The notes: generated by a model not told the origin, from the sequence alone. A DNA stretch of 64,000 bases from Kalaharituber pfeilii (GCA_015179045.1 WHUZ01000072.1:269025-333024), one strand, 5' to 3'. Shown: positions 36,989 through 50,562, counted from the stretch's first letter. A program made the numbers and translations.

Positions 36989-39567
36989 GTGGATAGAAGA
37001 GACGCGGAAAATTGTAATTCATAATTAATGAGGCGGCGATGATTTTTGTTTCCTTTCTTCGTATAATTTTTTTCGAGTTTGGACTTGAACTATAATGACA
37101 TGAAAACAATGGCTGGTGGCAATGGGATAGAAGGTTTTTCTTTCTTTCGCTCTACATGTTACCTTTTTTTTTATAACTTGCCTCTTTATGTTAGCTTTCC
37201 AGTTTGCTTTTCCTTTACCTTTGTTATCTACAGCCTCGTTAAGATGTATCTAGAAACCTCAAGGCTGTCCCTTTACATAAGTACAAATTGTATACCTCAT
37301 GTTTACCTCATCGTGGTGTGTTATCTCTCCCTACTTAGTTGAGTTTTTCCTTCTCGGCCAATACCCGCACAGGTGAACATTCTTAAATGGACTTCCATTC
37401 AGCTGCAGCTTATTGTTCCTCAATGTGGTTCTCCTAGCTTTTATAATGTACTTTCTTCTGATTATAACTCAGTTCATCTTGTCCTATGTGTGCGAGCTGG
37501 GGGAGATAAATCTGGAGAGGGCTTCGTCTACTTCAAGAAGTTAAACCTCCTATTTCATGAGATCTTGTCTTTTTGTTCTACTCTTTACTTATTTTTATTT
37601 ATTTTTTTTCATGGTTACGAGATGTAGTTTTAATAGTGATCAACTTGAATGAATGCCGAAGAATGGTTTAGAGTACTTGACAGTCTGTACGATATTATCA
37701 TGGCTGTTGCCTGTAGAGATACGTGTATAGTAGTTCTATTTCTCTTGTAGAGATTCAATGGAAAGGCTTAATGTTGATGAAATTCAAATTGAGGGCATTA
37801 GGTCATCTTTTATAGTGTCCCACCTGGTTGCTTTCCGTTCCTGTTTTGATTTTGTGATTGAATTTAGTCATTTTGACTTTGGGTAATGAGGTGAGGTGGG
37901 GGCCTAATTTGTTATCCTTCTCCTTTGAAGGATTGTGTTGGACAACTTATATAGCTATTGAATAAGTTTCGCAGAACAGCAGTAAGTACTTATTATCATA
38001 CATCGCCGTTTCTTTGTTCTGAATCTCGGCTGTAAAAAAGTGAAAATTTGAGAAACCTGGGGTCTTGGTCTCCCAGGGCATAGGCATACCAAGTATTACT
38101 GCTGGCTAACAGTTAGACGAGTCCAGGAAGGCAGGCAGGCACGGGGACAGGCCACGGGGGAAGCCGCGAGTACACTCTCCTAACAGTACCTAGTAGCTAA
38201 TACTGGTAAAACCATGGGCAAGCATCAGGGATACACGACAAGACCCTTTAATCTTTTCGTTTTTTTTTCACTCTCGAAAGGTTGTGGTGGAAGCAACGTT
38301 TGCGTGTAGTTGAGGGTAACGGAGCGGAAGAGTGTCGGTTGCTTGTGGCGGTGAGGTACCACATTGTAGAAGTACATACCAATATAGGAAGCATGAAGCC
38401 TGTTTTGTGCTCCTTTTTTTACTTCCTACCCCTCTCAGCTTCTCACTCTGCTCCCTTTACTCTCTAGGAAGCTTTGCTTTCTTTCCTCTCTCGTTCTACC
38501 TCTCCCTTCTCGCCTTCCCCTTCCTTCGACCGCACGTTACAGTACCAACAATACGAGGATCGGATCGATATGAACTGAGCTCTCATTTCCGTACGTACAT
38601 AATCTCATGCGCGAGCGATATTTAACTGCAACAGTATACAAATAAAACAACGTATGGGTCCTTATAGAATATCTTTCAAATTGCACTGCTTAAAAGGATC
38701 TTTTGAAATTTCCTTCAATTCAATTTTCTTTCCGTCCGTCTACTTAACTTCTGCTACTTTTCATCCTATATTACCAGTAATGAACAATAAATTCAATGTG
38801 ATTTTTATTTTGTTTGATAAGAGGAAAAAAAAAACAAAAAACGCCTGTAACTCAACAGAAGAAAAAATGCACACCACGAGCATGAAAGCTCTGAAGAAAA
38901 ATAGAATACAACAGAGTAGCGGGGAAGAAGATATTACACAAGTAGGATTAAATAATGCGGGGGATTGTGCAGCAGATAGGCAAGAAAAAGCGGTGTATGT
39001 ATTACAGATCCTAAAGGGTAACAGAGTAAAAGATGGGAAGAGAACTGCAGATGATGGAAGGTATTAGTAGAGAACGAGAGTGAGAGAAAATGAGCAAAAA
39101 ATGGACTGTAAATTCACATTTTTCGTACATTATCAGAATCTCGAAGTTCCTACCAAACCCAGTGAATAGCACAAAGAGGAAAAGAGGAAATGAATCAGAT
39201 AAGCAACGCAAGAAAGGAACCGCAAAATGTAGTAGGAAACGGAAATAGAGAGCAATTAGAGAACGAAGAAAGATAGCGGCAACAAAACTAGAGTTATAAA
39301 AACCTGACCTAACCAACCTCCTATTCCTATCCGATTTCCTGATCCTATTCCTACCCAGAAAATTTAACTGCTACTCCAAATTCAGAAAACAGAATGTATC
39401 TCAACCCCCCCGCCCCCCATTTCTTCTAAGTAATGCACTTATCTAGACATATCACATATCGTCACATCATAAAAGCTCTTGTACATCTCCACCAACTGGA
39501 ACTGCCAGAAATCTCAGTCTTTGGTTGTCCCACCCCGAATCCCAACAAACGCGTTCCTCTGCTGATA
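36989..39567. other. FKS1-importin convergent intergenic region
   Basis: 2.6 kb between two convergent genes. It contains T-rich 3' UTR-like sequence after FKS1 (to about 37.7 kb) and AT-rich sequence further on. No gene, tRNA or element boundary could be supported. Confidence 0.5.
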
Positions 39568-42500
39568 CTACGAGAAGTATTTCCTAACAGCAGCTTGTTT
39601 GTCCGTAGGCAGCTGCGCTAGCAGTTGTTGTGCTTGGGCACCGGCCGCAATCAAGAGTCCCTTGACCGTGCTGACCACTCTCTCCGCCGTCCTGCCGGAG
39701 ATAGATTGTGACTCTAGCGCTTCAAGGACAGAAACAAATACGTGGGTAATATTCTGCAGTATCGCAGGATTTTTCCTAAGAATGCGTTAGCAATCGCGGC
39801 TGGAATTATACATGCATTCAACTCCTAGGACTCACTGCTCTATTAATTCGACCAAAAACATATAAGCATATGGCGCCACCATTTCATCACATACTACTGG
39901 CAGAGTGGGAACCCAACTCTCGACGACACTTTGAGGATTTGGCACCCGGCTCCTATTGAAGTGCAGAATCTTCGCAATACTAGCGCATGCATTTTCCGTA
40001 GCAAAAACGTTGTCATCATCCCGAGCATTAGGAAATTGTATAACTTCGAAAAGCTTGGGTATACAAGCTGCCACCCATTCCGCATATACCTCTCCGCCAT
40101 TTTTAGCTGCCATTCCGACTCCGTATGCAGCTGCTTGTCGATTAGACGGCATTTTATCAGATAAACCATCCATTATAGGTTTAACAAAATGTGCCTGATA
40201 TTTGTATGACTGGGGGCCGCAGAATTCAAGCATGTCGTCCATAATGCAAAGGGCCCATTGCCGTTGACTTGGGTCAGGGCTTATGATGAAGGTATCGTAA
40301 TAATGCATCAACCGCTCCCAGTGTGGGAGGAAGCTGGATCCTTGATTTTTGAAGATGATATGGAATGATTTGTTCATATCGGAAAGCAGAACCTGGTCAT
40401 CTTCAATTGCATATAATAGCTCGGTAGAATCTTCCCAATCATCATCATCGTTGGCAGCTTCCTTTAATCGTGCTTCTACACGATTACGATACCTTCCCAA
40501 GTCAATTTCCACTTTTCGGATGAACTCTGCCATGTATTCAGGTGTCAAAGAGTTAGGGCCCACGACTTCGACGGATTCGTAGAAGCATTGATACATCTCT
40601 GTAAGTGTATCAATAGCTATGTCAGCATCAGATGGACCTAGGACAGTCAAAATCTTTTCGATTGCGGGCCTCCATATATCCAATAACTCCGGTGACTGGT
40701 GACCATAACGCTTTTTGAAGGAGTTCAGGAGCTGAGGGACCAATTTGGCTGAAGCAACTCGGACCGCGTCATTGAAGAAAAAGTCGAAGCCAGGAATTGC
40801 GATCTCATTCAACACCTTTCGGACGTACGGCTCGAAGGCACCCTCAAGCTGTTGAGCATAGGTAACGAGGAGCTCAATGGCGAGATACTTGTCATCGAGG
40901 ATTGAGGTTTTGATACCTATATATTTTCCACCAGCTGGTACCAATTCCCACCCATCCTCTTGCTCGTATTGGGCGATTTGATCATCATCTGTCGGTGTTG
41001 TGACCATTAGTTTTGACACTGCGGAGCTGAGCAGAATGCATACCATCAATAAGTCGAACATCTGCCTTAGCACTAGCCAACTGTAGCAGAGGGGGCATGA
41101 CGCCATCCAGATAAGGTAAAAAGTCGTCTCCCATAACGCGACACATTCTTCCCCAGCAATGAAGGAGGTAAGATCCTTGTGGGTCATCGGCATCCGTTGC
41201 GGTTTCTACTCAAAATCAGCGATTGATTATTTCGTTTAATAATTTAAGAGAGGTCACTCACGTTGAATTTTTCCAAATATTTGAACAAGCTGCAAAGCAT
41301 CAGCTCCAAGTTTCTCCTTGCCGACAGCAAGAGCAATCAAACTCGCACACTCCATTGCTTTAGCATTTAGCAACCGGTTCTCCTTTGCCTGATTATTGTG
41401 CTTTAGGACGTTGATTAATAGTGGCATTAGAGTGTCGTAGTATTTACCGAAAGCGGCCTCCGCAGAATCAGCGATAGTAGCGATGGTTGAAAGTGCTTGC
41501 TCCTGAACATATCTCTTCGGGCTTTGGAGAAGGGCCAATAAGCGCTTGAGCAGATCATCCAGATATGGCATCAGGTCCTCTTTTTCCGCCTCCTCACAAA
41601 AGTTCACCAATGCCGCAGCCGCATGAGACTGGACCCTTCGAAATGTCAATAATCTTCAATAGAATCAACGTTAAAGAAATCCTACCTGGGTTCCGGTGAC
41701 TCGAGAACTGGTATTATGCTGGACATTACGATATGGTGATGCTTCTTTTGCATATCTCCTGCAAAATCGGTACTCATCTGACCCAAAGCATTGCATCCAG
41801 CCCATCGAACGCGTGGGTGCGAGTCCCTGACTGCCGGAACAACCAGTTCCAGAATTTTATCTAGCTCCCCTATCATCTGCTCTCTGCATCCTTCTGATAT
41901 AGCTGATATGGCCATCAAAGCTGCGTGTCGATCCCTCCAAGCTGATGAATTCAACATTCTAGGAAGCCACCCGAATGTTGGTCCTAGTATGGCGTCACCA
42001 CCAAGCTTATTTGCAAGTCTATCCATACATTGTTCCCCTGCAACGTGATTCATGTCACTTTCGTCGACATCCAACTATAAAGAGTTAGTATGCAGGAAAT
42101 AACAACTTGGTATATTCTAACTCATAGCAACAGAAGGCAAAATGCTGCATATTTGCAAGGAAAATAATAATAATGAATTTGAAATACAATAAGATGCTTA
42201 CATCGTCTGAATCATTCCACTCTTCTGCGTCCTCATCATCTGCCCCAATATCCGTCATCAAACTTAGACACTGAGTAACCATTTCCCGAGCATATGATGG
42301 ATCTTTTTTGCACATGTTAGGTGCGTTGTCTGCAAAAGTGACCAACAACTCAAGGGCGCTTTGTCGAGCCTGATCCGAAAGATCCTTGTCCTGAACAATG
42401 GATATTCCGAACTTCACCACTTGCGGGAAGAGAGACTTGAACATCAGTGGAGCAATATCTGCAAGGTCAATCAACGCAACAAGAGTCTTTGAAAGATTAT

Positions 42501-43553
42501 CAGAGTCCTGAGCATCCTTTATAATAGGTAGAACGTTCAAAATTTCTGGTAGGAGCGGCCAGAATTGTTTTTGAACATCTTTCTTTATGGAGCGGAAGAA
42601 GGATGAAAATGCTTCGATAGCTGCAATTCGCACCTGCTAATGAATTAGTAGTAGCCCAGGGAATTTGATATGTCAGGGCATTGATACTTTCAGGCTCTCG
42701 TCTGTAAATCCCGTTTGGAAAGCTCCTCGTACAGCATCTGCATGCTGCCTCCCAATGATATTTGGTGTTGTAGCAAATATTCTGAAAGCTCCTTCTCGGT
42801 GACTTTCATCAGGACTCTTGCTGGCCTGGAACAATGCACCCAATAATTCAGGCCAGGATCCGTCTTCTTTCGTCAGAATCCTTGCAAAGCTTCTTCACAT
42901 GGCAATTGCGGTTTCAACGAACCTGTGTCAATTATTTGCCTAGCAATTTCGGCAGTGGCATCTCCAATCTTATTTCTAACAGAAGCTGTGGGTTCATCTG
43001 CAAAAGCTTGTAACATGATTCCTCGAATGTAGACTTGGACATTTGCAGGGAGTGCGCTGAACAAATCTGAAGGGCTTCCATCTTTGTTGACTGTTTTTGT
43101 TGATAATTTGCGGAAGAGGACAGCCGCAAAACTCCGGATCTATTAGATCGCCAAGGAGGTGTTAATACATTTTCTTTGAAATGCATGAATTATCCACCGA
43201 ATGCTGATGCAATTGAGATAACATTACTAGGTGAAGAAGTTGCCAAAGTATTTTTTATGCAACTGAGGCTCCTGCCCACACTGCTATCCCCGATAAGACG
43301 TGTAACGTCAAGAGACAGAAAAACGATGAGATACAGATTACTAGAATGAGTAATATCAAGAATTTCATACCTTAGGGTCTTCATGCGCTTTTACTTGTTC
43401 CGCCAGTCCTGATAGCAGCAGCTCTGGATTTTGACCTAGCCAGTCTGTTGATAGGCTTTCCTCCGCCCGCGTCCTGATTGCATTGTCTGCGGACTGCAAC
43501 GCACTAAGCAGACCCTGCAGGGCAATCAGAGCGTCGGGAGGTAGCATCGACAT
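39568..43553 (-). CDS. PSE1: Importin beta-3 / karyopherin Pse1-Kap121 (IPO5-like)
   Basis: HEAT-repeat nuclear import receptor that carries proteins through the nuclear pore under RanGTP control. Nine exons (minus): 43553-43371, 43139-42923, 42866-42688, 42633-42202, 42074-41686, 41635-41262, 41205-41044, 40988-39836 and 39775-39568, giving exactly 1098 aa, the typical Kap121 size. Landmark segments: [20 protein letters not shown] at the N-terminus, [53 protein letters not shown], and [20 protein letters not shown]. The end is [14 protein letters not shown]. The first intron is long (231 nt). There is no frame damage. Confidence 0.95.
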
Positions 43554-44435
43554 GTTGTGGATATTTATTGCTTGGAAGGGTGGTGATATCCAGATGAGTG
43601 AATTTTGTCAAAATAAAACCACAAGCGAGAAACTCCCCCTCTGCTTCTTTCCCTCTGTTAGAAACGGTTTTGGTTGGGGGACGATTATAAGCTAGACTGC
43701 GTCTTGAAGGGGGAGGGCGTGGTGGGGCAAGGGGAAGGTAGGAGTATTCCAGTGCGTTCTTGCTGCTGGCGTTGGGAAGGGAATGTGCAGAACTGTGAAT
43801 AGGGCGTGGGAGAAGAGAACAGCTCTGCAGTTGCCACCTCCGACCTTCGGTTTGCACCCAGCCTAGTTTGATCCTTCTTTGTACAGTTTTCTTAAAGCTC
43901 GATGCCCACTCAATCGGTCGTGGAAGTAAAAAGATGTCGTTACGAAAGTCACAGCCAGACAGGGGTATGGGGTGTCTGGGCAGGTCCGTTGGTATTGCGG
44001 TGAAAAGACTGGCGTTGATGCGAGAAAGTAGTTGTTGCGGGTGAGGATGTGGGGATGGGCAGTTCCTTGGTGGATGTGGTTGTAGTTGTGGGTTGTGGTC
44101 GTGGTGGGTGCTGGTTGTGGTGGTTGTGGGTGTGGTTGTGGTTGTGGTAGTGGTAGTGGGGCGGTGGTGGGGGGGGGGGAGTTGAGGGTCTGGGCACGAG
44201 GCTATTGGGAGGGGCTATTGGGCAAAAGTGAGGCATAAGGAACAGCAAACCTCAATTTTTTTTTTTACCCTTCAGAGGGTGTTGTTCGAACTTTGGCTCA
44301 TCGAAGCACACTTATCGCTTGAACTTTTTTTTTCCTAGCAAGAAGGTTCAGTCTGGGGGCTTGGCGCCGCCAATTGGCCCGCCGTTACAGTATGTTGAGT
44401 AACGGCTTCCATGGGGATCTGAAAGCTTAGACATA
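43554..44435. other. Importin upstream region with GT-rich simple repeat
   Basis: Contains a TGTGGT/GGTTGTGG array at about 44058-44182 (G-rich on the plus strand, ending in a G run) and short T runs. The word GTCTGGGCACGAGG occurs at 44188-44201, related to the E1/E2 21-nt word. No gene is supported. Confidence 0.55.
44058..44182. repeat. Degenerate (TGTGGT)n array
   Basis: Hexanucleotide-like TGTGGT/GGTGGT repeats on the plus strand about 0.5-0.6 kb upstream of the importin ATG, finishing in a run of ten Gs. Confidence 0.8.
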
Positions 44436-45169
44436 CCGTATTCACTCACTTAAGAGGTAAAACACAAGCGCGCGCTATAGAGGTCTTGGCAAGCCTCTTA
44501 GCGCCAGTGCGCGTGTATTACGCAAAGGCACGTGATGATCCCCGAATTACCGCGATGCCAACCTCACCACCACGGAGACTGATATTATGACGGATTGAGT
44601 GCTGAAGTAGGAGACTATTAGATTTTAATAGCCCTGGATATTTCCACTATCAGTAATTGACAGTCACCCATTAGGTATCATCATTGAAGAATTGAGTCCC
44701 GTCTGTTGTATCGTCTGGGAGGTCCGTCATTTCTAAAATATTTGTTAGTTTATATACTTGAATAAAAAGTGTAATACATACTTTTTTTTTAAAAAAATCA
44801 TTACTCGTATGCCACCCTGTGGACTATGGTGAGGATACTTGACTAAAGTCATAGATCGCTGCTGTTTAAAATTCCAGATATATGGAAGATCCTGCTCATT
44901 TAAATACTCAAACAATCTGGTACCTGGATAGCTGTGGAGGGATTCGTTTGATTGGCTTAAACCTGCCTGAGTAGCCTGGGCTGGCCTGAATAGTCTGGAC
45001 TGGCCAGAGTCTGGGCACGAGAACAGGACTGGCCTAGTTGGCCTGGACGGCCTGTTGGATTCATTGACATCACTTGGTAATTTCTTTTCCTTCTTTGCCT
45101 TTGTTATTCCTTTTACTTCCTCATGTACTTAATCTCACCATAGCCCCACAGGGCGGCATGTGAGTAATG

Positions 45170-45208
<39 letters not shown>

Positions 45209-45524
45209 TCGCAGTCGCACAATAGCTATATGAGCTACGTAGAAGACTAGCGAGCATCACTAATCAAGTGTCTTTTGGTCTGGCGGGTGATAATTCTCTG
45301 CGTTTATCACCTCCATTATACAGAGTAGAGATAATGGAGAAGCTGGAGATTTTAGCAGCCAGAGGGTCCTGGCATGAGACTACTAGAGATTAGCCCTGCA
45401 TTCCTGTACTTAGCAATACCAATATTGCACCAAAGAGCGCGCTAACGCGATTAATAGCGCCTGAAGTTCTGCCAAGACCACACTAGCGCGCGTTTGTGTT
45501 TTACCTCTTAAGTGAGTGAATACG
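44436..45524 (-). mobile_element. TIR DNA element E2, inverted copy of the E1 family
   Basis: A 1.09-kb element with the same ends as E1 (CCGTATTCACTCACTTA...GCGCGC). The plus-strand left end matches the reverse complement of the E1 right end over at least 150 nt, so E2 is inverted relative to E1. TA precedes it at 44434-44435. At the right edge the tip reads ATACGCTGTA instead of ATACGGTA, so the last base and the flanking TA are altered. It shares the inner inverted-repeat module and GGCC tract with E1 but lacks about 250 bp (the E1 2660-2905 part) and carries a long T run (about 45173-45207). No transposase is present. Confidence 0.83.
44998..45034. repeat. 21-nt insertion with 8-bp direct repeat inside E2
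   Basis: GACTGGCC occurs on both sides of a 21-nt insert (45006-45026), whereas the matching place in E1 has a single GACTGGCC. The insert is the exact reverse complement of E1 2815-2835. It looks like a mini-insertion or an excision remnant with target-site duplication. Confidence 0.75.
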
Positions 45525-46749
45525 CTGTACAGGGCATTCAAGAGCGTCCACATGTCCGATGAGCGTGGTGCACGCCACCAGCAGGCATGCATATGCTGGG
45601 GCAATGGTGGGTGGTACATAGATGTTGGCACATAAACATATATCTGCGTGAAATTTGGAATTCAGAGGAAATGGCCAGAGGAATGACCCTCCGGAGCTTG
45701 ATCAATACAGAAATATGCTCGACACAACCTCTCAAAGTTAAAGCTCGCTACTGAAGGAATAAGACGAAAAATGGAGGCTCATGTCGGTCTTCCAGGTCAT
45801 GTACTGAGCTCTGCTGTTGACACATGACATACATGCATGCGAACATCAATGGCAGCTCTAGAAGATGATCCTAGTCCTAGGGTTTGACGTGGGGCTAACA
45901 ATTTTTGTGGAGGGAGATATTTGACTGCTCTTTTTTCGCTGCTACCGTGAGCAGCATGCCACTGGATAGTTTTCCCTTGCCTCATGGTATCCCAACGTAA
46001 CTCCCAACATATATTTTTACAGCTTGGACAACACCCATATCAGACATGCCCATTAGTAGCAATTCGATAACGGACATCAACATACGAAACATGTATTATA
46101 GTCAATGACATCACATGAGATAGTGCTACTATGGGCCTTCCATCATAATGGTGCCGTATATGCGGTACAAAAGTCATGATTCGTTAATTAACTTCGTCTC
46201 AGGAGATATATATACTTGTGTAAACGTATAAAACAATTGGGAACTCTCATCATGAACGCTGCGCAGCCCGACTGTGACAACCGTCAGTGACTCTTGGCAA
46301 ATTAAAGGATGTCGAAAAAGAGGAAACAACAGAGAATAAAGGTTAGGAAGCCAATAAAAGACTATACATGCCAGCCTCAGCAAACGGAAGAAGGACGTAG
46401 AAGGGAGAAGAGGGAGGAGACAGGAGGGAAAGGGCGAGGGAGGGAGGGGGAGGGAGGGGGAGGGGGAAGGGCAAGAGGAATTCTGGTATGAGAGATACTT
46501 GAACCTGGAAGTAAACAAACGAGAAGAGGGTTGAAAGGAAAGGAACAATAAAATATGGGCAAGAGAAAGAGAAAGTGGGAGAAGAATTACGACAAAGCCA
46601 TGAGCGATGATGTGATATATAGTCAGTATAGCATTTTGTATAAGGCGTCTCAGCCACATGCCATACGTTGATGTTTACAACAGACACCAAACGTCGATTA
46701 TCAAGCAAGTTGTATGTTGAACATCAAAGTGAATTGTGGCATCCGAGGG
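45525..46749. other. Intergenic with polypurine tract
   Basis: 1.2 kb between E2 and the CBS-PB1 gene's 3' end. A GGGAGG-type purine tract (about 46400-46476) is the only notable structure. No gene is supported. Confidence 0.5.
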
Positions 46750-49015
46750 TTAATGGCTGCTTCTGGTCATGGCGAAAACGGCCACAATCGCAACAGCGAG
46801 GGTAACCAAAGCTCCAGGAAGCAATAGGTCATTAGGAAGACCTGGTATATACTGCTGCTCTGGCATCATGACAGGCTGTGGGTGCAACCGCTTCCTCCTG
46901 GGTGCTGGAATATCCTCCTCTGAATCATCGAGCCTGCTTGAAGTTCTAACTGGGGTATCAGGATGGCCAACTACAGGCTTTGAATCAACCGTAGCAGGAA
47001 GTGCTGGTTTCTCAGGATCGTGAACAAAGAGATCAACTTTGTCTCTGCCCCCGCGCCTAGCGAGCTGCACAGCCTCTATCAAATCTCGATCAGATGTGAT
47101 GGAAACTACATCCCCTTCATCGTCAAGGTAGCTCAAGGCAAAGCCCATGCGCTCTAGCTTCCCATCCTCGCTGAAGACTGCTTCACCTCCAACTGTATCT
47201 ATCTCTGTTCCAAGTTTCTCTGTAACCGCCATGATTAGGGTAGCAAGGCCATCGCTGGGAGGCATCTGAAGCCGGTGCACTCGTGCATTTGGAGTTTTGA
47301 ATTTAAAGGGAAATGGAATGTCTTGTGTTTGCGTTTGACCAGGTGGCGATATATGGGAGCCTTGAGGTGAGTTACCATGATGTGAAGCAGAATCTGTCGG
47401 TAGCACACTATCCAGTGGCATAGTACTCGAGTGTGAGACGTGCCTATGAGTCTGAGGTGATTCCGCTCCATGGGCTCTGACCGAAGGAACGTGATGTTGG
47501 CTAGTTCCATCGGACATCACCGATTCTGTATCATTATCAAGTGACAGCCAAAATTTGTTCCATGCTGGGCCTTCGCTGTCAGCCGATTGCATGGAATTAA
47601 TCTGCGCCATACATATTAGTCATGTTCCGATGGGTCTAGCCGAGCGAGTGAAATACTGAAATGAACATACCTGTTCAAGAGTCGCATACGTCAATTTTAA
47701 AACGTCCACCATTCCCACTATTTCTCCAGCATCATTCATGACAGGGAGGTTCAGGTAATGCCCATCTTTGTTTAGGAGTCAGCCCCGTAGATACAGCAAA
47801 CACAGACAACCAATCAGGTTGGTAAGATTTTTACTCACCATGCATCTTGCGAAGAGCAGCCTGAATGGTCATGTCCATCGGCGCAAAATCAGGGTGTGGG
47901 GTCATGACGCGCACGACACTGCATACATTTGGATCCAGACCAGGCGCAATAACTCTCAGGACAACATCTTTACTTGTAAAGATACCAGTTATGTTACCCT
48001 GATCCTGCACCAGCACTGCAGTGGTATGATTTTCGCGCATCAGCGCTGCGGCTTCGCGCACTGTGGTTCTCACAGATACTGTTGTAGGCGGTATTCCATT
48101 CAGTACAGACTCCAAGTTCGGACCAGACATCTTGTGCCTCAACGCTTCTACGTATTGAATTATTTGTTGAGGCTGAGATGCACCCATTTCCGACTGCACG
48201 CCTTCAAGTGCATCATACAGCTTCCTTGAAGAGGCGTACGCCCTCTCGAGCTTCTCCATGGCCTCGTAAAAACATTTTGTGATATCCAGTACACCAGATA
48301 TATCCTGATTCTCATCCATGACCGGTAGATGGCGGAATCCCTTTCGTACCATCAAATCGAGGGCGTCGGTGGCCGATGTATCAGTCCTAGCACAGAGCGG
48401 ATTCTTGGTCATGATCGAGTTGATAGTGATATCTCGAGGGTTGAGGCCCTGCCCAACTACTCTAAAGGCAAGATCCTTTGCAGTGAAGATCCCGGCAATA
48501 CGTTCATCATCATCTGTGACAAGGACACAATCTTCTCGCCTCGCGGCCATCAACTGAGCTGCCTCAGCAACCGTTGTGTTCGGCTTAATCTGGAGGGCAG
48601 CGCTAGGCCGAAGGGCCATAACAGTGCCAGGAGCCACCCTCCGTGTTGTTCTAGCGCGAGACGTAGTATGCTTCTTCTTGCTGAGATCACTTTCAATCTT
48701 GCGACGAATTGCCTTGAGAAAGCCATGTCAGACCAAACTAGTGAATAGATGGGAAGCTTTTGTCGCAGTTTTTTCAAGCAGACAACGCGAGATTTTGCAG
48801 GAATGAATACATACTTCATCTTTTTTATTTTGCCTTTTCCTCACATCGCTGACCCCTGTTGAGCCGCTATCTGATGGAGTCGTAGGAGCGGGGGCCGGGA
48901 TACCTGCGGAGGACGAGCTACCATATGGTGGAACGGAGCTGCGTGCTTGGCCCTGTCTGTTTGGGTTACGGTGATAGGTCCCTGAATGGCCTACATGGCT
49001 TCCGGTAGTAGACAT
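46750..49015 (-). CDS. CBS-PB1 domain protein with C-terminal membrane anchor
   Basis: Exons (minus) 49015-48815, 48712-47839, 47765-47671 and 47601-46750 give 673 aa. The N-terminus is Ser/Pro-rich and disordered. Two CBS pairs follow (about 96-220 and 265-390), with typical MTKNPLCARTDTSATDALDL, GFRHLPVMDENQDISGVLDI and HTTAVLVQDQGNITGIFTSK segments. A PB1 domain lies at about 487-565 (FPFKFKTPNARVHRL, then YLDDEGDVVSITSDRDLIEA). One hydrophobic helix is at the extreme C-terminus (LLLPGALVTLAVAIVAVFAM), suggesting a tail anchor. The arrangement matches the fungal family that includes S. pombe Mug70. CBS pairs usually sense adenosine nucleotides and PB1 mediates pairing with another PB1 protein; the partner and pathway are unknown. 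Confidence 0.9.
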
Positions 49016-50562
49016 GATTCGGAAGAGATTCGGGAGAGTTGCCTGCGTCGACAGGTTCGAGATGCACAAATTCGTCAAGCTTTTTCTGGAACGACGTCGG
49101 CGGGATGGACAGGAATGAGGGGAATAATCGCAAGGGGGGTCTATGCAGGTATTAAACCCTGAGGTGAGGATGGAGGGCGAGCTATGGATTCGTTTCGGGG
49201 GGGTGGTGGTGGTGGGGGGGGGGGGGTAATGGGGAAGGGGGGCGTGGCAAGGGAAAATTAGGAACGAGAAGGGAGGATAGTAGTCTCGTAACCAGGAGGA
49301 TAGCGCGGGAGCCAATCTCAGGCGAGGGCGTCCGATCTCCTTGGCGCTGTACTTGTGCCCGTCCCGCAGGTGTCTGCACGCGGGGGCTGGTTCCTGCTTT
49401 AGAGGGAGGAGCAGCAGCCCGTGGATGCCGAACTGCAGCTGACGGCCGCGACTAAGCTGAAGGGAGAACAAGAACGAAACAAGCGGAGGGCAGGGCGACA
49501 GCGTTCGTCAGAGCTCGTCCTATCGTGCGATCATGGTGCCAGCACGCGGCCTGCAGCCCTCCCCATGGCGCCGCCCTTGACGGGATGTGCGGAGGGCCGG
49601 GCCACAGTCATGCATGCCTATGGCATCAGCAGAGAAAACCTATGGCGTCGCACCACTACCCACAACACTCGCCAGATGCGCAGACTCTCCCAGTCAGAAG
49701 GGCGGCACGCGGCGCCTGAGAGTGTCAGGGGGCCGCCTCTGAGAACAGGGACTGGGCATATAAAGGTGCCGTTTGTACACTAGAGCCGCTCCGTCGGCAG
49801 GCTTACACCCAGTGGTGCAACTCTGAGTGATACTGCTCGGTTAGTCACGGGAGCAGACTGGTCTCATATCTCAAGTTCCCCTATCATAGGGATCAGATTC
49901 TACCATTTTGATTGTTGCTGGATTATTAGCATCGAACCTCTCAGACTGGCCCGCAGCATTGTTCACAACCATGTTATTCTGCAACGACTCAAGATTCCCA
50001 GAAAGAAGAGCGCTATAAGAACTAGTGCTCATTCATTAGTTTTCCACTTTTTGCTCACCCAATAAACTTGATCTCGAAATTCACTGGGCACGAGGTTGAG
50101 GTTGTAAGTGTTCACATCAGGGTGGTGTCTTCCCCGATTGCTGTGACATTTTGAGTCATCTTAAGTGGTTTCCCGGTGTAATTGCGACAGAAGATTTAAA
50201 GTGGGATGGTTCTTGGGCTGCAGGTAGCACTCAAGCGTCTTCGAGAAACACAGTCCAAATTTTCTGCACCAACTTGCATGCAATAGTCATATGATCGTTG
50301 ATGCATAGAGTGCATATTACATAATGCAATTCACTGGCATAAGAGGAGAAGAGCAAACCATACCATTTGCGATTTGGAAGAGTCAACGCCAAAGAAACAG
50401 AAGACATCATCATCAACTGACCAGTAATTCTTACCTCCAACGACCTTGGAATCTCCAATTAATACAAATCCATACCAATGGCACCAAAACCGAAGGCTTC
50501 TGCAGACAAAAGGTAAATTGAACATCTGACTATACGATACAAATTTGGCGGAAATTGACTGT
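49016..50562. other. CBS-PB1 upstream region, no gene seen
   Basis: Contains a G-run block (about 49196-49241) in the leader region of the minus-strand gene, hence C-rich in its transcript. The remaining 1.3 kb has no recognisable gene. Confidence 0.5.
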
